A stretch of 64,000 nt of DNA from Palaemon carinicauda. Its lineage: Eukaryota; Arthropoda; Malacostraca; Decapoda; Palaemonidae. Positions 37,367-49,700 of this stretch are shown here, one piece after another (position 1 is the first letter of the stretch; every line of letters begins with the position of its first letter). The stretch is from contig NC_090730.1 of the NCBI RefSeq assembly GCF_036898095.1, forward strand, positions 27,962,780 to 28,026,779, in the 5' to 3' direction. The position numbers were made by a program, and so were the translations under genes. Under the pieces are notes generated by a model. It did no database searches, had not been told where the DNA came from, and saw only the letters and a list, made by a program, of their open reading frames with translations.

Positions 37367-38956
37367 TGGATTAATTGTTTGATTAAAAACTCCAATCTAT
37401 AGAGTAAAATATCTTTTAGTCATAAAGTATACTGTAGTGTATAGTTACAGTACAGTACAGTACTCCTACAGAATCAGTGCTTAAATAGGGCAAACAAGCT
37501 CCTTAGATTTCTTATTGTAATATAACACTTTGTACCGTACGTGTTTCACTCACGGTCGTACACGGTGACAGTGTTTCTGTTTTTTATTATGTCACTCTGC
37601 CCTCGCACTGATAACAACCTGTTCAAGCCTGCCTGTTCATGAATTATTTTGTTTGAAATTGTGACGTTTTTGCTTGGAACGGATTGTATATAAACTCATG
37701 ACCTGGTGAAATAAAGTTAGTTGTATTTACCTCGCCTCTCAGTTACAATGTAACGGCTGTACAACTTTCTGCCGCTATATTACTGAAATCTGTTTAACAC
37801 TTGTGATAAAGAATCTTTAACAGCTTTTTCTTGGCCAAAATCTACCGAAGAGACTTTAACTACCTGACTGTTATTGTAAGGTTAGCTACAGTTCAAATGA
37901 GCAGAACTTTTATGTGCACAAGACATATTGAGACTTTATTTCTATCAGTTAAAAAATACGGAACATTTTTTAATCAGGTAAATTATAGCAAAATCTAGTA
38001 ATACGAAAAAAAATCTTATGAGCAAACATCTAATGTAATGTTTTGCAGAAACAGAATGACAAATTGTTCTGATAATCAGAAAATAATCATCAATTCCCTG
38101 CAATCCATTGGTAGAAATTGCTCAGATTTACTCTCACTGAAATAAATTCTTCAGTCATCTCGTATATCTTCAAAGAGCTTTCATCAGGCTGTTATAGTTC
38201 AAAGCTTCATCTGAAGGAATATTTAGATAACTTTACGTGTCGTTAATGGCCTGAGACACACAGTCAACTCATCCTTTAGCTAATCTGGGTTTGCTGTAAA
38301 CCTCATAAATTTATTGATTGCATTTATCGATTCGGCCAAAACGACCCAGCACTGGGCCTGGGAGGCCATCCAGTACCCATGTGCAAAAGGGGGAAAAGCT
38401 TGCAGTTGCAGTATGAAAGAGTTAAGCTCGACAGAAAGAAGGAAGAAAGGAAGCAGGAACGGAGGCATAGTAGAGGACTAAAAAAGTGAGTGCAGCTAGG
38501 GGTCGAAAGAATGTTGCAAAGACCCTTAAGTAATCCCTAAAATGCAAGGGTATGGTATGTTTTGGCGCAGCAGTTTAGGCACAGCCGTTTTGGGCGCTAG
38601 CTGATTTGGACCCAGCCTACTAACTGGCGACGGACATTTTGGCGCTGAAACATTTGTTTTATTTATAACTTTTACTTGATTTATAAATCTTAAGAAAATT
38701 TAACTATTTATAAATTTGTCTGTATGGATGGACAAAATTACAATATATCAGTTATAAATTGAAAGATGAAAGACACATTTTAAAAGGAGGAAAACTAGCT
38801 CTCTCCTCATTTAGCTGTTTACTCAGTCGCTATTGTTCCGGCCAACGAAGCTTTGTTCATAATTACCAAATGAACTAGATAAACGGTTTCTAGTTTTTTT
38901 AGTGTATGTTTTTACAATTTTATGCGTCTGATTTTACTTTTCAATTAAAGTTTTAT
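37365..38956. other. Intergenic DNA with GGCGC-word cluster
   Basis: No coding region was recognised. Near 38555-38650 the words TTTTGGCGC and TTTGGGCGC recur, which may be part of a dispersed repeat. CAGTACAGTACAGTAC lies near 37446. Confidence 0.45.
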
Positions 38957-38980
38957 GTGCTGTTTTGGTATGCGATCTCA
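38957..38980 (+). repeat. Left 24-bp inverted flank of the satellite
   Basis: Perfect reverse complement of 42014-42037. The inner part (TTTGGTATGCGATCTCA) is itself satellite sequence in inverted orientation; another inverted part-unit follows at about 39008-39028. Confidence 0.85.
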
Positions 38981-39321
38981 TTTATGGCGTGATCTCAGAA
39001 AGTATTCTTTTGCTTTGGTATGCGATTTCAATATTTTTAAAAGGTAAATAAAACAAGAATAACAGAAAATCAAATAGTTCTTGTTTCGCGGTGCGCTTGC
39101 TTCACTCGCGAAAAAATAACATCAAGCTCCGTATGTACAGTACTGGCAAACGGTAATGTTGAGCTGCGCACGCTAACACCAACGACTGATTATCATTTCT
39201 TAGATAATTATTCCCGGTATATATATTTTTAGAAAATATAATGGCTCTTGCTTCGCCGTGAAGTGAAGTGAGATTGCTACTATCAAGTGAGATCGAAGAC
39301 CTACTTTCTGTAGGTCTTGGG

Positions 39322-42029
39322 TGAGATCGCATACCAAAGCAAAAGGACGACTTTGAGATCGCAGACCAAAGCAAAAGAACGACTTTGAGATCGCATACCA
39401 AAGCAAGAGAACGACTTTGAGATCGCAGACCAAAGCAAAAGAACGACTTTGAGATCGCAGACCAAAGCAAAAGGACGACTTTGAGATCGCAGACCAAAGC
39501 AAAAGGACGACTTTGAGATCGCATACCAAAGCAAAAGAACGACTGAGATCGCATACCAAAGCAAGAGAACGACTTTGAGATCGCATACCAAAGCAAAAGG
39601 ATGACTTTGAGATCGCAGACCAAAGCAAAAGGATGACCTTGAGATTGCAGACCAAAGCAAAAGTACGACTTTGAGATCGCATACCAAAGCAAAAGGACAA
39701 CTTTGAGATCGCAGACCAAAGCAAAAGAACGACTTTGAGATCGCAGACCAAAGCAAGAGAACGACTTTGAGATCGCACACCAAAGCAAAAGGACGACTTT
39801 AAGATCGCATACCAAAGCAAAAGGACGACTTTGAGATCGCAGACCAAAGCAAGAGAACGACTTTGAGATCTCATACCAAAGCAAAAGGACGACTTTGAGA
39901 TCGCATACCAAAGCAAAAGGACGACTTTGAGATCGCATACCAAAGCAAAAGAATGACCTTGAGATCGCATACCAAAGCAAAAGGACGACTTTGAGATCGC
40001 AGACCAAAGCAAGAGAACGACTTTGAGATCTCATACCAAAGCAAAAGGACGACTTTGAGATCGCATACCAAAGCAAAAGGACGACTTTGAGATCGCATAC
40101 CAAAGCAAAAGGACGACTTTGAGATCGCATACCAAAGCAAAAGAATGACCTGAGATCGCATACCAAAGCAAAAGGACGACTTTGGGATCGCAGACCAAAG
40201 CAAGAGAACGACTTTGAGATCTCATACCAAAGCAAGAGAACGACTTTGAGATCGCAGACCAAAGCAAAAGGACGACTTTGAGATCGCATACCAAAGCAAA
40301 AGGACGACTTTGAGATCGCAGACCAAAGCAAGAGAACGACTTTGAGATATCATACCAAAGCAAGAGAACGACTTTGAGATCGCAGACCAAAGCAAAAGGA
40401 CGACTTTGAGATCGCATACCAAAGCAAAATGACGGCTTTGAGATCGCAGACCAAAGCAAGAGAACGACTTTGAGATCTCATACCAAAGCAAGAGAACGAC
40501 TTTGAGATCGCAGACCAAAGCAAAAGGACGACTTTGAGATCGCATACCAAAGCAAAAGGACGACTTTGAGATCGCAGACCAAAGCAAGAGAACGACTTTG
40601 AGATCGCAGACCAAAGCAAGAGAACGACTTTGAGATCGCAGACCAAAGCAAAAGAACGACTTTGAGATCGCAGACCAAAGCAAGAGAACGACTTTGAGAT
40701 CGCACACCAAAGCAAAAGGACGACTTTAAGATCGCATACCAAAGCAAAAGGACGACTTTGAGATCGCAGACCAAAGCAAGAGAACGACTTTGAGATCTCA
40801 TACCAAAGCAAAAGGACGACTTTGAGATCGCATACCAAAGCAAAAGGACGACTTTGAGATCGCATACCAAAGCAAAAGAATGACCTTGAGATCGCATACC
40901 AAAGCAAAAGGACGACTTTGAGATCGCAGACCAAAGCAAGAGAACGACTTTGAGATCTCATACCAAAGCAAAAGGACGACTTTGAGATCGCATACCAAAG
41001 CAAAAGGACGACTTTGAGATCGCATACCAAAGCAAAAGGACGACTTTGAGATCGCATACCAAAGCAAAAGAATGACCTGAGATCGCATACCAAAGCAAAA
41101 GGACGACTTTGGGATCGCAGACCAAAGCAAGAGAACGACTTTGAGATCTCATACCAAAGCAAGAGAACGACTTTGAGATCGCAGACCAAAGCAAAAGGAC
41201 GACTTTGAGATCGCATACCAAAGCAAAAGGACGACTTTGAGATCGCAGACCAAAGCAAGAGAACGACTTTGAGATATCATACCAAAGCAAGAGAACGACT
41301 TTGAGATCGCAGACCAAAGCAAAAGGACGACTTTGAGATCGCATACCAAAGCAAAAGGACGGCTTTGAGATCGCAGACCAAAGCAAGAGAACGACTTTGA
41401 GATCTCATACCAAAGCAAGAGAACGACTTTGAGATCGCAGACCAAAGCAAAAGGACGACTTTGAGATCGCATACCAAAGCAAAAGGACGACTTTGAGATC
41501 GCAGACCAAAGCAAGAGAACGACTTTGAGATCTCATACCAAAGCAAGAGAACGACTTTGAGATCGTAAGCAAGAGAACGACTTTGAGATCGCATACCAAA
41601 GCAAAAGGACGACTTTGAGATCGCATACCAAAGCAAAAGGACGACTTTGAGATCGCAGACCAAAGCAAGAGAACGACTTTGAGATCGCATACCAAAGCAA
41701 GAGGACGACTTTGAGATCGCAGACCAAAGCAAGAGGACCAAAGCAAGAGGACGACTTTGAGATCGCAGACCAAAGCAAAAGAATGACTTTGAGATCGCAG
41801 ACCAAAGCAAAAGGACGACTTTGAGATCGCAGACCAAAGCAAAAGAACGACTTTGAGATCGCAGACCAAAGCAAAAGGACGACTTTGAGATCGCAGACCA
41901 AAGCAAAAGGACGACTTTGAGATCGCAGACCAAAGCAAAAGAACGACTTTGAGATCGCAGACCAAAGCAAAAGGACGACTTTGAGATCGCAGACCAAAGC
42001 AAAAGACTGACTTTGAGATCGCATACCAA
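39322..42029. repeat. 32-bp satellite array with 927-bp higher-order duplication
   Basis: About 84 tandem units, each ACCAAAGCAAAAGGACGACT followed by TTGAGATCGCAT or ...GCAG. Variants alternate at AAAAG/AAGAG and GCATACC/GCAGACC. Marker variants recur exactly 927 bp apart (for example at 39775/40702, 40141/41068, 40344/41271 and 40431/41358), so about 39.69-40.59 kb was duplicated as a block to 40.62-41.52 kb (29 units less one base). Short deletions occur near 41564 and 41733. Because 32 is not a multiple of three, the minus strand is open in all frames as a 32-residue repeat. No promoter or gene context supports translation. Confidence 0.97.
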
Positions 42030-42037
42030 AACAGCAC
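42014..42037 (+). repeat. Right 24-bp inverted flank of the satellite
   Basis: Perfect inverted partner of 38957-38980; it covers the last satellite part-unit and seven bases beyond. Beyond it, AAAGTTTTA-type words resemble those outside the left flank. Confidence 0.85.
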
Positions 42038-42279
42038 CAAGTTTTATAGTTTTGAATGATTATGAATTCATCAACATCATTTTTGCTTTAAAATAAAAGT
42101 TTTAATTTTGAATGATTATATATGTATTAAATTATTTTAACTTTTCAATAAAAGTTTTAAAGTTTTAAAGTTTTGCTCTTTCAGTTTTAGGACATTACAA
42201 AATTTAATCATGGTTGTTATTTGGTCTAGGACATTAGATCCTACCAACCCAGCCCTTTCCAATGACATTTTTTTTTTTT

Positions 42280-43045
42280 TTTAATTCCAGGTGTCATTCT
42301 GAACATTAAATTAGCCTATGAGAAACTTCAACAGTCTGTCTCTTCTTCATCTATAAAAAAAAAAAAAAAAAAAAAAATGTTCGTAAAGACTAAGATTTCC
42401 AGGGACCTACTTATCTCTACGAAAAGTTTTAATTACTTTTGTTCTACCATGTTTTGAATTTAGTTCACCCATCTGGCCTTCGACAACTTATTCATTTCAA
42501 ATTGTTGGACAAAATATTTCTATTAAATTCCTTATTCCTGACCTGATTCTTAATCATTGGCCACATCGTTCAAATAGAAAATTTCATGCTTTATAAGATT
42601 TTACATAATTCTAACCATCTTTGACATTCAAATAATTCCAAACGTAGTATTGGGAATGCAGTTAATTCTAAGTGTTACTTTTGCTTGAGTACAGTTCAAT
42701 ACTTCATAGTATTCTAAAAGTTATATTCCGGTGTTCGCAACCAAATTGTGGAATGATCTACTAATTAGATAATTCAAATGGTGGAACTTCGAATTTCAAA
42801 CTTGCGACAAATGCTTTTTTGTTGAATATGTTGACATGTCTCGTTTCATAGTTTATCTGTTATTTACATAAAATTGCTATTTATCTTTATCTTTTATTTT
42901 TTGCATTCCCCATTTTATTTGTTCTTTATTTCTAAATTTACTTTCTGCACAGTGTTGTTTCCCCTATGGACACACCTAGTATTGTAACATTCTACTATCA
43001 CAACTAGAGTTGAAGATTGGCTCGTAATAATGACAAAGATTATGA
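42280..43045 (+). pseudogene. Jockey/CR1-group LINE 3' region, decayed
   Basis: Shifting + frames give the C-terminal RT pattern of this group: 'VLPCFEFSSPIWPS', 'LIPDLILNHWPHRSNRKFHA', then LWNDLL and 'FKWWNFEF' near 42.75 kb. A 24-base A run interrupts it at about 42354-42377. A 3' UTR follows with an ACTAGAGTTGAAGATTGGCT stretch and a short TAATAATGA tail, homologous to the tails at 4.86 and 26.45 kb. It is 5'-truncated and non-functional; the clade is assigned from memory of similar sequences. Confidence 0.75.
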
Positions 43046-44392
43046 TAATCTTAGTCACATAGTTTATCTTTATTAACCTACACATCTTTAAGAATGGTAA
43101 ACTATCATTTATATAGTGCTGCTAACTGGCGATTATTTTTGTAAATGGTTTGAGGTATTTTCGGTTGCCTTACAGTCGTGTAGCCTAAGTATCAGTGTAA
43201 GAATAAATTTTGGACGATCAACATCTTGGAGTCTTTTTCCCATAGATATTTCGTATCCAAATTTACCTGATCACGATGGCCTCAACAACATTCTTTAACA
43301 TTCAACTAATACCTACTAAGCTTTTGTGTCTACACATCTTTTAACAGTTAACTAATACTTACTAAGCGGTGGTACAGTCACTCATATAAATTGATGGATG
43401 TCCGGGTGTTTCAGAGAGATTTCCATTTCACCTCTTTCTGGACGACAGGTGTCTGGGAGTGCAAGACCAGTCGAATATTGAACTACCTAACTCTGCTGCA
43501 GTAATTGTTAACTTTTACGAGTATGTTATTGATCTGTTTTTTTTTTCCACGTAGATATATATTACAGAGGTTCTGTTCTTTCCTTCTCTTCTGCCCTGTT
43601 GTTTTTCTCTCGCCTTTCTACTTGTAGTCAGAGTGAATTAGATGGGATGGTGGATCAATCCAGAAATAATTAGCAACAAGAAGTATTTCATGACAGTGGA
43701 TGGAGAATTTTGTAGCATACCATAAAAAACCTCCCTCTGGATCTTAATTTTTTTTTCCAAAGACTCATTTAAAAAAAATGCTAAGATGTATGATTGTTCC
43801 CTTTTTCAAAATTGGATTAAATGGGCACTGCTAGTCTTCTGTTATAAAGCTTGACTCTCTGAAAAAGGATTGTTCATTAAACTATTCCATTGGAAGCCTA
43901 ATTTGATTTGCACAGGCTCACATTGTTAGCAGTTGTCTGTGTCATTTAGACCATTATGCCAAATGCTAGGATCATTGAGGGTCATTCCACACTACTTACA
44001 CCCACCCTAGAAATAATTTTTGATATCCTGAAATTCAATTATCTAACGCCACGATCGGAATCAATGGGACTTGAACCCGGTTGTGCCAAGCAGTACACAG
44101 AAATTAAATCCCATTGTTAGTAATATTGATAGTAATGGCGAAGGACTTAGCGGGCATGGTGAAATGATGTATTTTTGGGGATTAGTTTAATAAACTAAAC
44201 ATGTCAGAGTCAAGCTCTTGGGAGGAATGTAATGTATAGGCTGAGGATTGGCCATAGTCGGCCAAAGCACAAAATCTTTTCGTTTTTTTCTTCTTTTGAG
44301 CGATATTCATGCGCAGTTTAAAAGTACTTCAAGTTTTGCTTATTATAATTTTTACTTCTTTGCTTGCTTTATCATTCAGTTGAATTTATAGC
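43046..44392. other. AT-rich intergenic DNA, nothing recognised
   Basis: No coding region or RNA gene. The string GGGACTTGAACCCGG near 44068 looks like a tRNA T-arm on the minus strand, but no matching cloverleaf surrounds it. Confidence 0.5.

Positions 44393-44459
<67 letters not shown>
44393..44459. repeat. (ATT)n microsatellite
   Basis: About 22 uninterrupted ATT units. Confidence 0.97.
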
Positions 44460-45407
44460 GCAGTTGTTGTCAATTACTTATCTTTTCAAAGTATTTGGTA
44501 TCAATTTTCACCAACAGATTTCAGTTATGTTTAATTAATGATAATTTTTATTCATCCTCTTTTTTTTTCAAATACTTTGGTAATCATTATTTGATGCTTC
44601 TACTGATAGTAGAGAAGATATCAGAAAATTTTCCGGAGAATCTTCCATTTCCGGAACCAGACACCAAAATTAGCACACAGACTCGTCGGGGATTGCTCTT
44701 TTTAATAAAAAGGATGCTATTGAATTTACAGAAATATTGCATTTCGCAATAAGAGCGCAAAGACTTCCCTTATCCGAATGCTCTTGATGTCAAATCATAC
44801 ATTTTTTTTTTACTGCGTAGAGTCCGAATTTAGAAATATGTACTTACCCATTGACTTCCTCATAGCAGTAGAGCAATGTCAACACTCAATCAGGACACGC
44901 TGGATGGCACCACTGTTATGAACCTCAGTATGGGGCTCAGTATCAGCCGAATGATTATTTAGTGTGCCTAAATCATTATTTTAGCGTCCCAGATGCTATC
45001 TAATAAGCCCTGGATCAATAAGCAACCATATATTACCGGTTGTACCAGCGCAGGAGAGCCGAGCTAAGATCAACAGGTCTATAGCCCTTTGCATGTAGTG
45101 TCTTGGTTTCTGAACAGACTGCAAAGGACTTGAACGATACTGTATGAACGATCAAGCTAGATGTAAGTCATTTATATTTATTCTCGAACCTAGTCGTATC
45201 TCATACCTTATTCTAAATGATTGAGATCAAGGTGGTAAAAGGATAAATGCTCGGCTTCGATTCACGGAATAAAGATAATTACCATAGTATGATACCTTGA
45301 ATGCCATTCACCAAGATGGCAAGTAACAGACCCAGGGCTGTAAATTCCAGACTGACTGAAGCAATTGTTGTTCTTGCCAGAAGAAGAAGAGTGATGAGCT
45401 CAAATCA
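44460..45407. other. AT-rich DNA left of the BEL element, nothing recognised
   Basis: No coding region or repeat family was recognised. This is the pre-insertion flank that continues at 53602. Confidence 0.5.
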
Positions 45408-45412
45408 CCATG
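45408..45412. repeat. Target-site duplication CCATG, left
   Basis: CCATG immediately before the LTR start TGTAG; the partner is at 53597-53601. Five bases fits BEL/Pao integrases. Confidence 0.93.
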
Positions 45413-46515
45413 TGTAGAAAAATATGTATTTTTCTTTTAATTTTACTAGATATTAAAGAAAAAAATATACATTATCACTACGGCATCAGTATTAAAGTAC
45501 TTTACCTCTGTAATTACTTAATTAGTCAATTCTAAAGTTAACGTAAATTTTATAAATAGCTTTTCTCGCCTAATTCTTTTAAATGGTTACTGCCGTAAAC
45601 AAACCATCAATTTTAATGCTGAAAATGTTTTCTTGGTTTACTGAGTGACGGAGAACCAGATAGTACCTGTCAAGAAGAGTAGCTGTCAAGAACTTGAACA
45701 GCAGCAGTCTGCAGTAGAAGTTCCAGTCATACTTACAGTGGATTAATCTTTGAAGTTATTTAGTGACCTATGGATCTTATCATTTGCACCACGATCATGT
45801 GTCACACAAATATGGAATAATTCTTTCAAAATACCATTGGACCCGGACCTGCCAAAAGAGAACCCGCCTACCTATCTCCTAAATTACACTATAAACAGGG
45901 TAAGAGAAAAGCTATTTTTTCTTTGTTTTAAACTATCCAGATCTTGATTTTTATTTCTGCAGCTTTAATCGATGCTTGTGTGATAAGTGTTATTACTTAT
46001 ATTTACCCAAATTATACGTACCTTACCTATACTTACATTACATACTTATTTATACTTATAGTTACTTTGTTTGTATTTCATTAATCAATTTACTATTTAA
46101 GTGTATTGAATTCTGATTGATCTTATTATTATTTTGACGGTTTGTTTACTGGGATAGAAATATACTTTACATTTTACTTGTTTATTTTTGGGCTGTTATT
46201 TCATTGGGGTAGTTGTGTCCGATTCCGTTCATACCTGAAATCTTAAGATTTCCTTTTGTTCACTATTTCAGATGTGTGTATACTTTCGGATTCATTTCAT
46301 TGGCCTCCGGATGATGCAGCCCAAGTACTCACTTTCTATCCTTATGGTTCACGTCAATTGTTTGTCATTCAGAAGTTTATTTTTGGTTCGAGTATATACA
46401 TTACAATTAAATTCATTGTAACTTATACTTTATTATTTACTATACCCTATATTAACTTATAAATTTAATGAGTTACCTTTTCATTAAATCTGTATAAAAA
46501 CCTCATTTTTATACA
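45413..46515 (+). repeat. 5' LTR of the BEL/Pao element
   Basis: 1103 bp, starting TGTAGAAAAATATG and ending TTTTTATACA. It should hold the promoter and polyadenylation signal; I could not assign a TATA box confidently. Short open frames inside (45750-45947 and 46256-46462) are duplicated in the 3' LTR and are not considered genes. Confidence 0.96.
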
Positions 46516-46532
46516 TGGCGACCGTGACAGGA
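46516..46532 (+). promoter_or_regulatory. Primer-binding site, tRNA-Arg-like
   Basis: TGGCGACCGTGACAGGA directly follows the LTR. TGG complements a tRNA CCA end, and the remainder complements the 3' acceptor and T-arm of arthropod tRNA-Arg as I recall it. It primes minus-strand synthesis. Confidence 0.8.
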
Positions 46533-46716
46533 TCTGGAAGTTGAGAGGGTGGCTGTGTTTCCCGGAGGTAGGTTTAGGGTCCATGGTAATAATTTACATA
46601 AAAATTACTTTAAGTTATTTTTTGTGATTACTGTTTATACACTTCTGCTTGTATTAGTACTGCTATTTATTGTTTTACTGTGGTCTGTTGTTATTGTTAC
46701 TTATATATTAGTCAAG

Positions 46717-49700
46717 ATGACTGAACTGAAGAGATTAATAACTTCTCGGAAGTTTGTAAGAAAGTCTGTTACGGAGTCTTTTAATCAACGTGATCAGTTC
46801 ATCTTACTTGAAGCTTCAGATAAGCTAGCACTTGAGTCTAAGTTGACTGACAACATGGCACGTTTGAAGGATTTGGATCTTCAAATACAGGGTATTAAAT
46901 GGAGTTCTGAAGAAAACGAAAGTGAACTAATGGAAGAATTAGAGGCCTGTGAAAATTATCAAGACAAAGTACGTTCGTCTTTATTTAAGCTCCAATCGCC
47001 TGTACCGACTACACCATCACCCCCTACTCCAGCTCTTCCCCTTTTGAAGAGACCAACAGCTCCTTTACCTCGATACTATGGTCAAGAGAACGAAGACCTA
47101 ACTAAATTTTTATCTCAGTTTGAGGCAGTTATCAACAGGTATGAATACTCTGACTACGAAAAGCTTTTACTCCTAAAGCAGCAGATAACTGGAAGAGCCT
47201 TGGTTTTGATAGATTCCTTGGAGTCTCATAACCAAGGATATAGTAAAGCAAAGGAGCTCTTAGAAAAGGCACTTGCTTCTCCAGACGTTCAGAAATTCAG
47301 CACCATCAAGCAGCTATCTGAGCTAAACTTGGACAAATGTGATGACCCATTTGAATATGTATCCAAAGTCAAAGGTATAATAGAGAATGTCCGTAAGTTG
47401 AATATTTCTATTGATTATATTTTGCAATACTTTGTGTGGACAGGTTTGAATGAAAAGTTCAGGGAATTACTGATAAATATAACTAACCATACATGGCCTT
47501 CAATTGAAGAGATTAGTGATAATTTCTTCACTGCCTGCACAAGATACAGTCACCATAAGAAGAAAGTGGAAGTAACAGATCATTCTGTGGATATGGCAAT
47601 AAATGTGAACTTCACACCAGAGGGAACTAGTGGAGCTACAGCAAAATGTTATCCATGCTCCTTGTGTAGCACAGTCCAAGAAAAGGCTAGCCATAACATC
47701 AGAGATTGTACGAACTTTATTTCTCCTGTTTCCAAAGTCGAGAAATTGAAGAGTGTCGATGGATGTACTAGATGTGGCCTGGCATCACATTCTACTGAAA
47801 AGTGCAGATACAAATTTAGATATCGGTGTGCAAATTGCAAAGGTTTTCATTGGAATTACTTGTGCACTCATCCAGGGGAAAATCAATCCAATGACATTAG
47901 TCAAAAGAATCTGGACCTTAACAAGAAAAAATTCCATGAAAAAAACAAGGACAAGAAAGACCCAAAGGCTAAAAATCCTACGGAAAGATCCCAGAATAAC
48001 ATTACTACTATTACAGAGGCTTTGAAGAACTCAAGTGAGGGAGATACGATTCTTCCAACCTTCACGTGTAACATAAGTGGATCCAATGTGCGTTGTATGA
48101 AAGACAGTGGATGTCAATCCAATTTTATATCTGAAAAGTTGGCAAGCAGATTGAATCTACCAGTCATACGAGAGTGTGTTAAACTTACTGTGAATGGTAT
48201 CAATGTCCCTAGAAGTTATGACACCAAAATTGTTGAGGTGGAAATGAAATTTGACAGGGATTCAAGAGTCATTTATGCATTGTGCCTTCCAAATATAAAT
48301 ATTACTTTGAATCTTCCCAAGTTGAACAGAGTTGTGAATGGATTTCTGTCAAAAGGATATAAATTGGCAGATACAAGACTTTTGGATGGTTCAGAAGATA
48401 TTTCTGATATTCAGCTTATTTTGGGATCAAAATCCAGCTATTGCATACCTGAGACTGAAATTATATTCGGAGAGAAATCTATATATTCAAGAACTCCTCA
48501 TGGTGTAGTGTTAAAGGGAGCAACCGAGACTATTTTACATGATCTGCCTTATTTACCATATGCCCCTGAAGTCTCGTCGTCTTCCTACATTTCGATAACT
48601 AATAGAACCCCAGACTACCTGCCTTCAGAAGAAGCTAAGTTTTATCAAACCTCTAATATAGATTTTGGTAAAATCGAGATTAGAAATGAATCATTTGTTT
48701 TGGAAGGAGAGGATGATGAAGTCAGTGGGTTAGTTGATATTGAAAAGGATGTACTTGATTCTGTTTGTGACGAAGCATTGTGTAGAGAGACTTCAATATA
48801 CTCTGAAACTGTTGAAATCCATACTCAGTTGGTCAATTACGTTTTAGAGAAAACTACAAGGAATAGTGAAGGGAGGCTGGTAATGCCATTACTCTGGAAC
48901 CCTAGAGTTTCTCACCTTTTGGGACATAACTTCAATATATCAGAGAAAATACTGTCAGGCTTGCAAAGAAAATTTCAAGGAAATTTAGATGATAAACTGA
49001 AGCAGATAAATGTAGTATTTAAAGAGCAAGCAGATGCTGGTATAATTGAGAGAATTGAAAATCTTGATAAATTCAAGAAGGAGCATCCAGAGTCCAGTTT
49101 CATGCCTTTTATGGGCATTTTTAAGCCTGATCGTGAGACCACAAAATGTAGGGTTGTGTTCCTATCCAATTTGAGTGACAAAGGAAGTATGAATCACAAT
49201 CAAACTATGCATGCAGGTCCCACATTAAATCAGAAACTCTCCACTTCCATTATCAATTTGAGGTTCGGAAGCAAATTATGTTGCTTTGATATAAAGAAGG
49301 CATTCAACAATATAGGTCTTGAGGAAGTCGACCAAAATCGCCTTTGTTTTTTATGGTTTAGAAATCTTGAAGATGGAGATTTTTCAATTATTGGCTATAA
49401 GAATAGTAGACTTCCTTTTGGACTTAGATGTTCACCTGCATTATTAATGCTTGGGTTATACAAGATATTGATACTGGATTCTACCAATGATTCTTTTCAA
49501 TTGATGAAACTCAAGAGAACCATTTATCAGTTGTCTTATATGGACAACTGTGCATTTACGGCAGAAACGTCTGAGTGTTTGTTGTGGATGTATACAATGT
49601 TGGAGGATATTTTCAGTCCTTATAAGTTTTCACTTCAGCAGTTTTTATCAAATGACATGTCATTACAAAAAAAAATTGACAAAATTCAGGAAACAGAGGC

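Noticed and set aside
39102..40331. 409-residue minus-strand ORF and its overlapping relatives
   Set aside because: Satellite translation in stop-free frames, with no promoter, splice or homology support; kept only as a finding.
39322..42029. CRISPR-like array
   Set aside because: There are no spacers; units are head-to-tail 32-mers in a eukaryotic context.
44040..44110. Possible tRNA gene on the minus strand
   Set aside because: Only a T-arm-like word is present; acceptor and anticodon arms do not pair.
46549..46716. Upstream extension of the BEL polyprotein with a hydrophobic stretch
   Set aside because: It begins at GTG and has no in-frame ATG before 46717; the hydrophobic run is probably untranslated leader.
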